The position numbers and the translations under genes are program-made. A DNA stretch of 31,786 nucleotides, from contig CAICTM010001322.1 in the NCBI GenBank assembly GCA_903772945.1, forward strand, positions 1-31,786, in the 5' to 3' direction. The notes below the pieces were generated by a model, which was not told where the DNA came from, made no database searches, and saw nothing but the letters and a program-made list of their open reading frames with translations. This document shows, in pieces, positions 30,421-31,786 of the stretch. The stretch's first letter is position 1. Each line of letters begins with the position of its first letter. This DNA is from Seminavis robusta. Its lineage: Eukaryota > Bacillariophyta > Bacillariophyceae > Naviculales > Naviculaceae.

Positions 30421-31786
30421 CTACAAGGGGATCAGGCAATGTATGGGTGTAAATACCATATGTTCCAAGTCTGGTAGACTGTGCGCCGTTGGCGGTAGCA
30501 TGTTGAGCCGTACAGTGCCATTGTACTTGACTCGGTCTATAGTGTAAGGCCCTTTGTTACTTTGTGTGACCGTACTTGCGGTGGTGATACTGTTGATCAT
30601 CACAGTATCGTTGACGTTGTATTGCTGAGGGACACGCGTTGCGTTTTCCCTATCGTTGTTTTGTTGATTAGTCGTTTGGCGACGTTCCTTAATGATTTTC
30701 CAGTTGGGCTTCGACCGGACGTTGTGATCCGTCACGTGAACACGAGCTGTGCGGGCGTTGCGCGCCAGGTGGTATGGATCGTGGCATTCATTGCAAAGCG
30801 AACCGCCGTGAGGACTCCATCCCAGGATCCATTCACGAGGTCGTCTTGGCACTTGATGTTTTGACAAGCGATCAAGTTACGTATGGTTTGATGAGCACGC
30901 TCGACCATTAGAGTTGGCTGAGGGTTACGCGTGGTGATGAACTTGCTACGAAGTCCTTATTCATCCCGGAGTGTCTTTTCGAACCTCTGCGCGGAACTCA
31001 CGTGCTCTACTATCATGATAACCTCAGCAGGCCATTGATACCGAGTAAGCCACGTTTGTACTAGGACGATGGCTACTTCTTCTGCTGCCTTGGAGCAGAT
31101 ATCTGCAATCTCGAACCATCCGTTCACGGGATCAATTATTGTCAAGCAATGAAGTATGCAGGAATTCTTTTTCTTGGGATCCCCGACGTAGTAAGAGGCC
31201 TATCAGGTCAATACTACATAGTCTTTCCCAAGGATCTCCTCGCAAGTCTTTGGAGGCATCAATCCCAGCTTACGCGTCTTGGGTTTGTTCATTTGGCAGC
31301 TCTTTGGCACGCTGACATACGGTCTGCACAGTCCTGCGCAGCCTTTTCCAGGTGTAGTGTTGGCTGAAGGTTAGTTCCGTGCGAGTCTCGCCAGGATGCA
31401 TCAGCACACCATCGTACATTCAACTAGATTCTTCTGCATAGTTTTAGGGTACGACGATTTTCTCGTCCTTGAATACTAAGTCGTAGGACTTTTCCCCTCT
31501 GGGGAAAGCTTGCTTCTTCTAGTCGGTTTGGTCTTGTCCCTGAGGAGCTTCCTTGATATCGTTGTCGTCTTTTCTGACGATGTTCGATCTCGGGGACGAG
31601 AGAGGGAACTCACTGGGGAAGTCCTCTTCGTCTGCAGCCATGAGTACAGCGATCTCGCTGGCGTCAATCTGTTCTGAAGAACCGTCGTGTTTAGAGATGT
31701 TAAGTCTCAACAACACATCGGCGACGATGTTCTATTCGCCCTTGATGTACCGAATTTCAGGGCCGTATATTCTCTCTCTTATTCCC
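30421..31786 (-). pseudogene. Decayed Ty3/gypsy retrotransposon pol fragment (RNase H end and integrase)
   Basis: The minus strand reads, from the window edge down: the end of RNase H (EIRYIKGE, a stop at 31732-31734, then NIVADVLLRL); a linker rich in Asp/Ser (31716-31476); the integrase zinc-binding region (TWKRLRRTVQTVCQRAKEL); the core (DPWERLC, IDLIG and MTIIDPVNGWFEIADI at 31145 downward); and the core end FITTRNPQPTLMVERAHQT. A chromo-/SH3-like C-terminal part follows, with PNWKIIKERRQTTNQQNNDR and KGPYTIDRVKYNGTVRL (30867-30421). This is the Ty3/gypsy pol order. A stop after LRDE near 30960 and several frame changes mean it is dead. The element runs off the right edge, so gag, protease and reverse transcriptase are not visible. 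Confidence 0.8.

Noticed and set aside
1..31786. tRNA, rRNA, CRISPR array, prokaryotic ribosome-binding sites
   Set aside because: Looked for by eye. No spaced repeats, cloverleaf or rRNA-like sequence was found, and introns show the DNA is eukaryotic.

Overview
The window looks like nuclear DNA of a pennate diatom. It has short GT-AG introns (about 80-120 bases), secreted and type II membrane leucine-rich-repeat (LRR) proteins with Pro/Thr stalks, a diatom-style BTB protein, and decayed PIF1-like helicase and Ty3/gypsy elements. Seminavis robusta or a relative would fit; the species is inferred, not read from the sequence. No prokaryotic operon structure, rRNA, tRNA or CRISPR array was seen.

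Layout. 1-1600: 3' part of an SLC23/NAT permease (+) with two short introns around a 16-base micro-exon, and a reading frame broken twice. 1601-4039: mostly non-coding, with simple repeats and one doubtful minus-strand reading frame. 4040-19455: a cluster of four single-pass LRR proteins (LRR-A +, LRR-B +, LRR-C -, LRR-D -). A secreted, probably lipid-anchored serine esterase (7655-9104, +) lies between LRR-A and LRR-B. LRR-A and LRR-B are close paralogues; LRR-B and LRR-C converge; LRR-C and LRR-D run the same way. 19456-21459: intergenic. 21460-22322: BTB-domain gene (+) with one frame break. 22622-24055 (open to 24253): PhoD-like metallophosphatase (-). 25266-26453: hydroxyacyl-CoA/L-gulonate-type dehydrogenase (+). 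27211-31786: repeat-rich end with a decayed PIF1-like/Helitron-type helicase (-) and a decayed Ty3/gypsy pol fragment (-) running off the window.

How the genes may work together. The four LRR proteins share one plan: a long, charged, low-complexity N-terminal (cytosolic) region, one transmembrane helix, then a Cys-capped ectodomain of about 7-9 plant-type LRRs. None has a kinase domain. LRR-A and LRR-B share two cytosolic elements (an N-terminal coiled coil and an RD[IV]xQDPxLI motif), and LRR-C and LRR-D share a C-terminal motif. This kinase-less, type II receptor-like cluster around a cell-surface esterase is the best candidate for an undescribed surface-sensing or adhesion system. The functional link is inference from structure and position only.

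Sequence-quality caution. The permease and BTB genes are conserved but broken by one- or two-base frame changes, while the LRR, esterase and dehydrogenase genes are intact. The breaks may be real pseudogenisation or uncorrected assembly indels.
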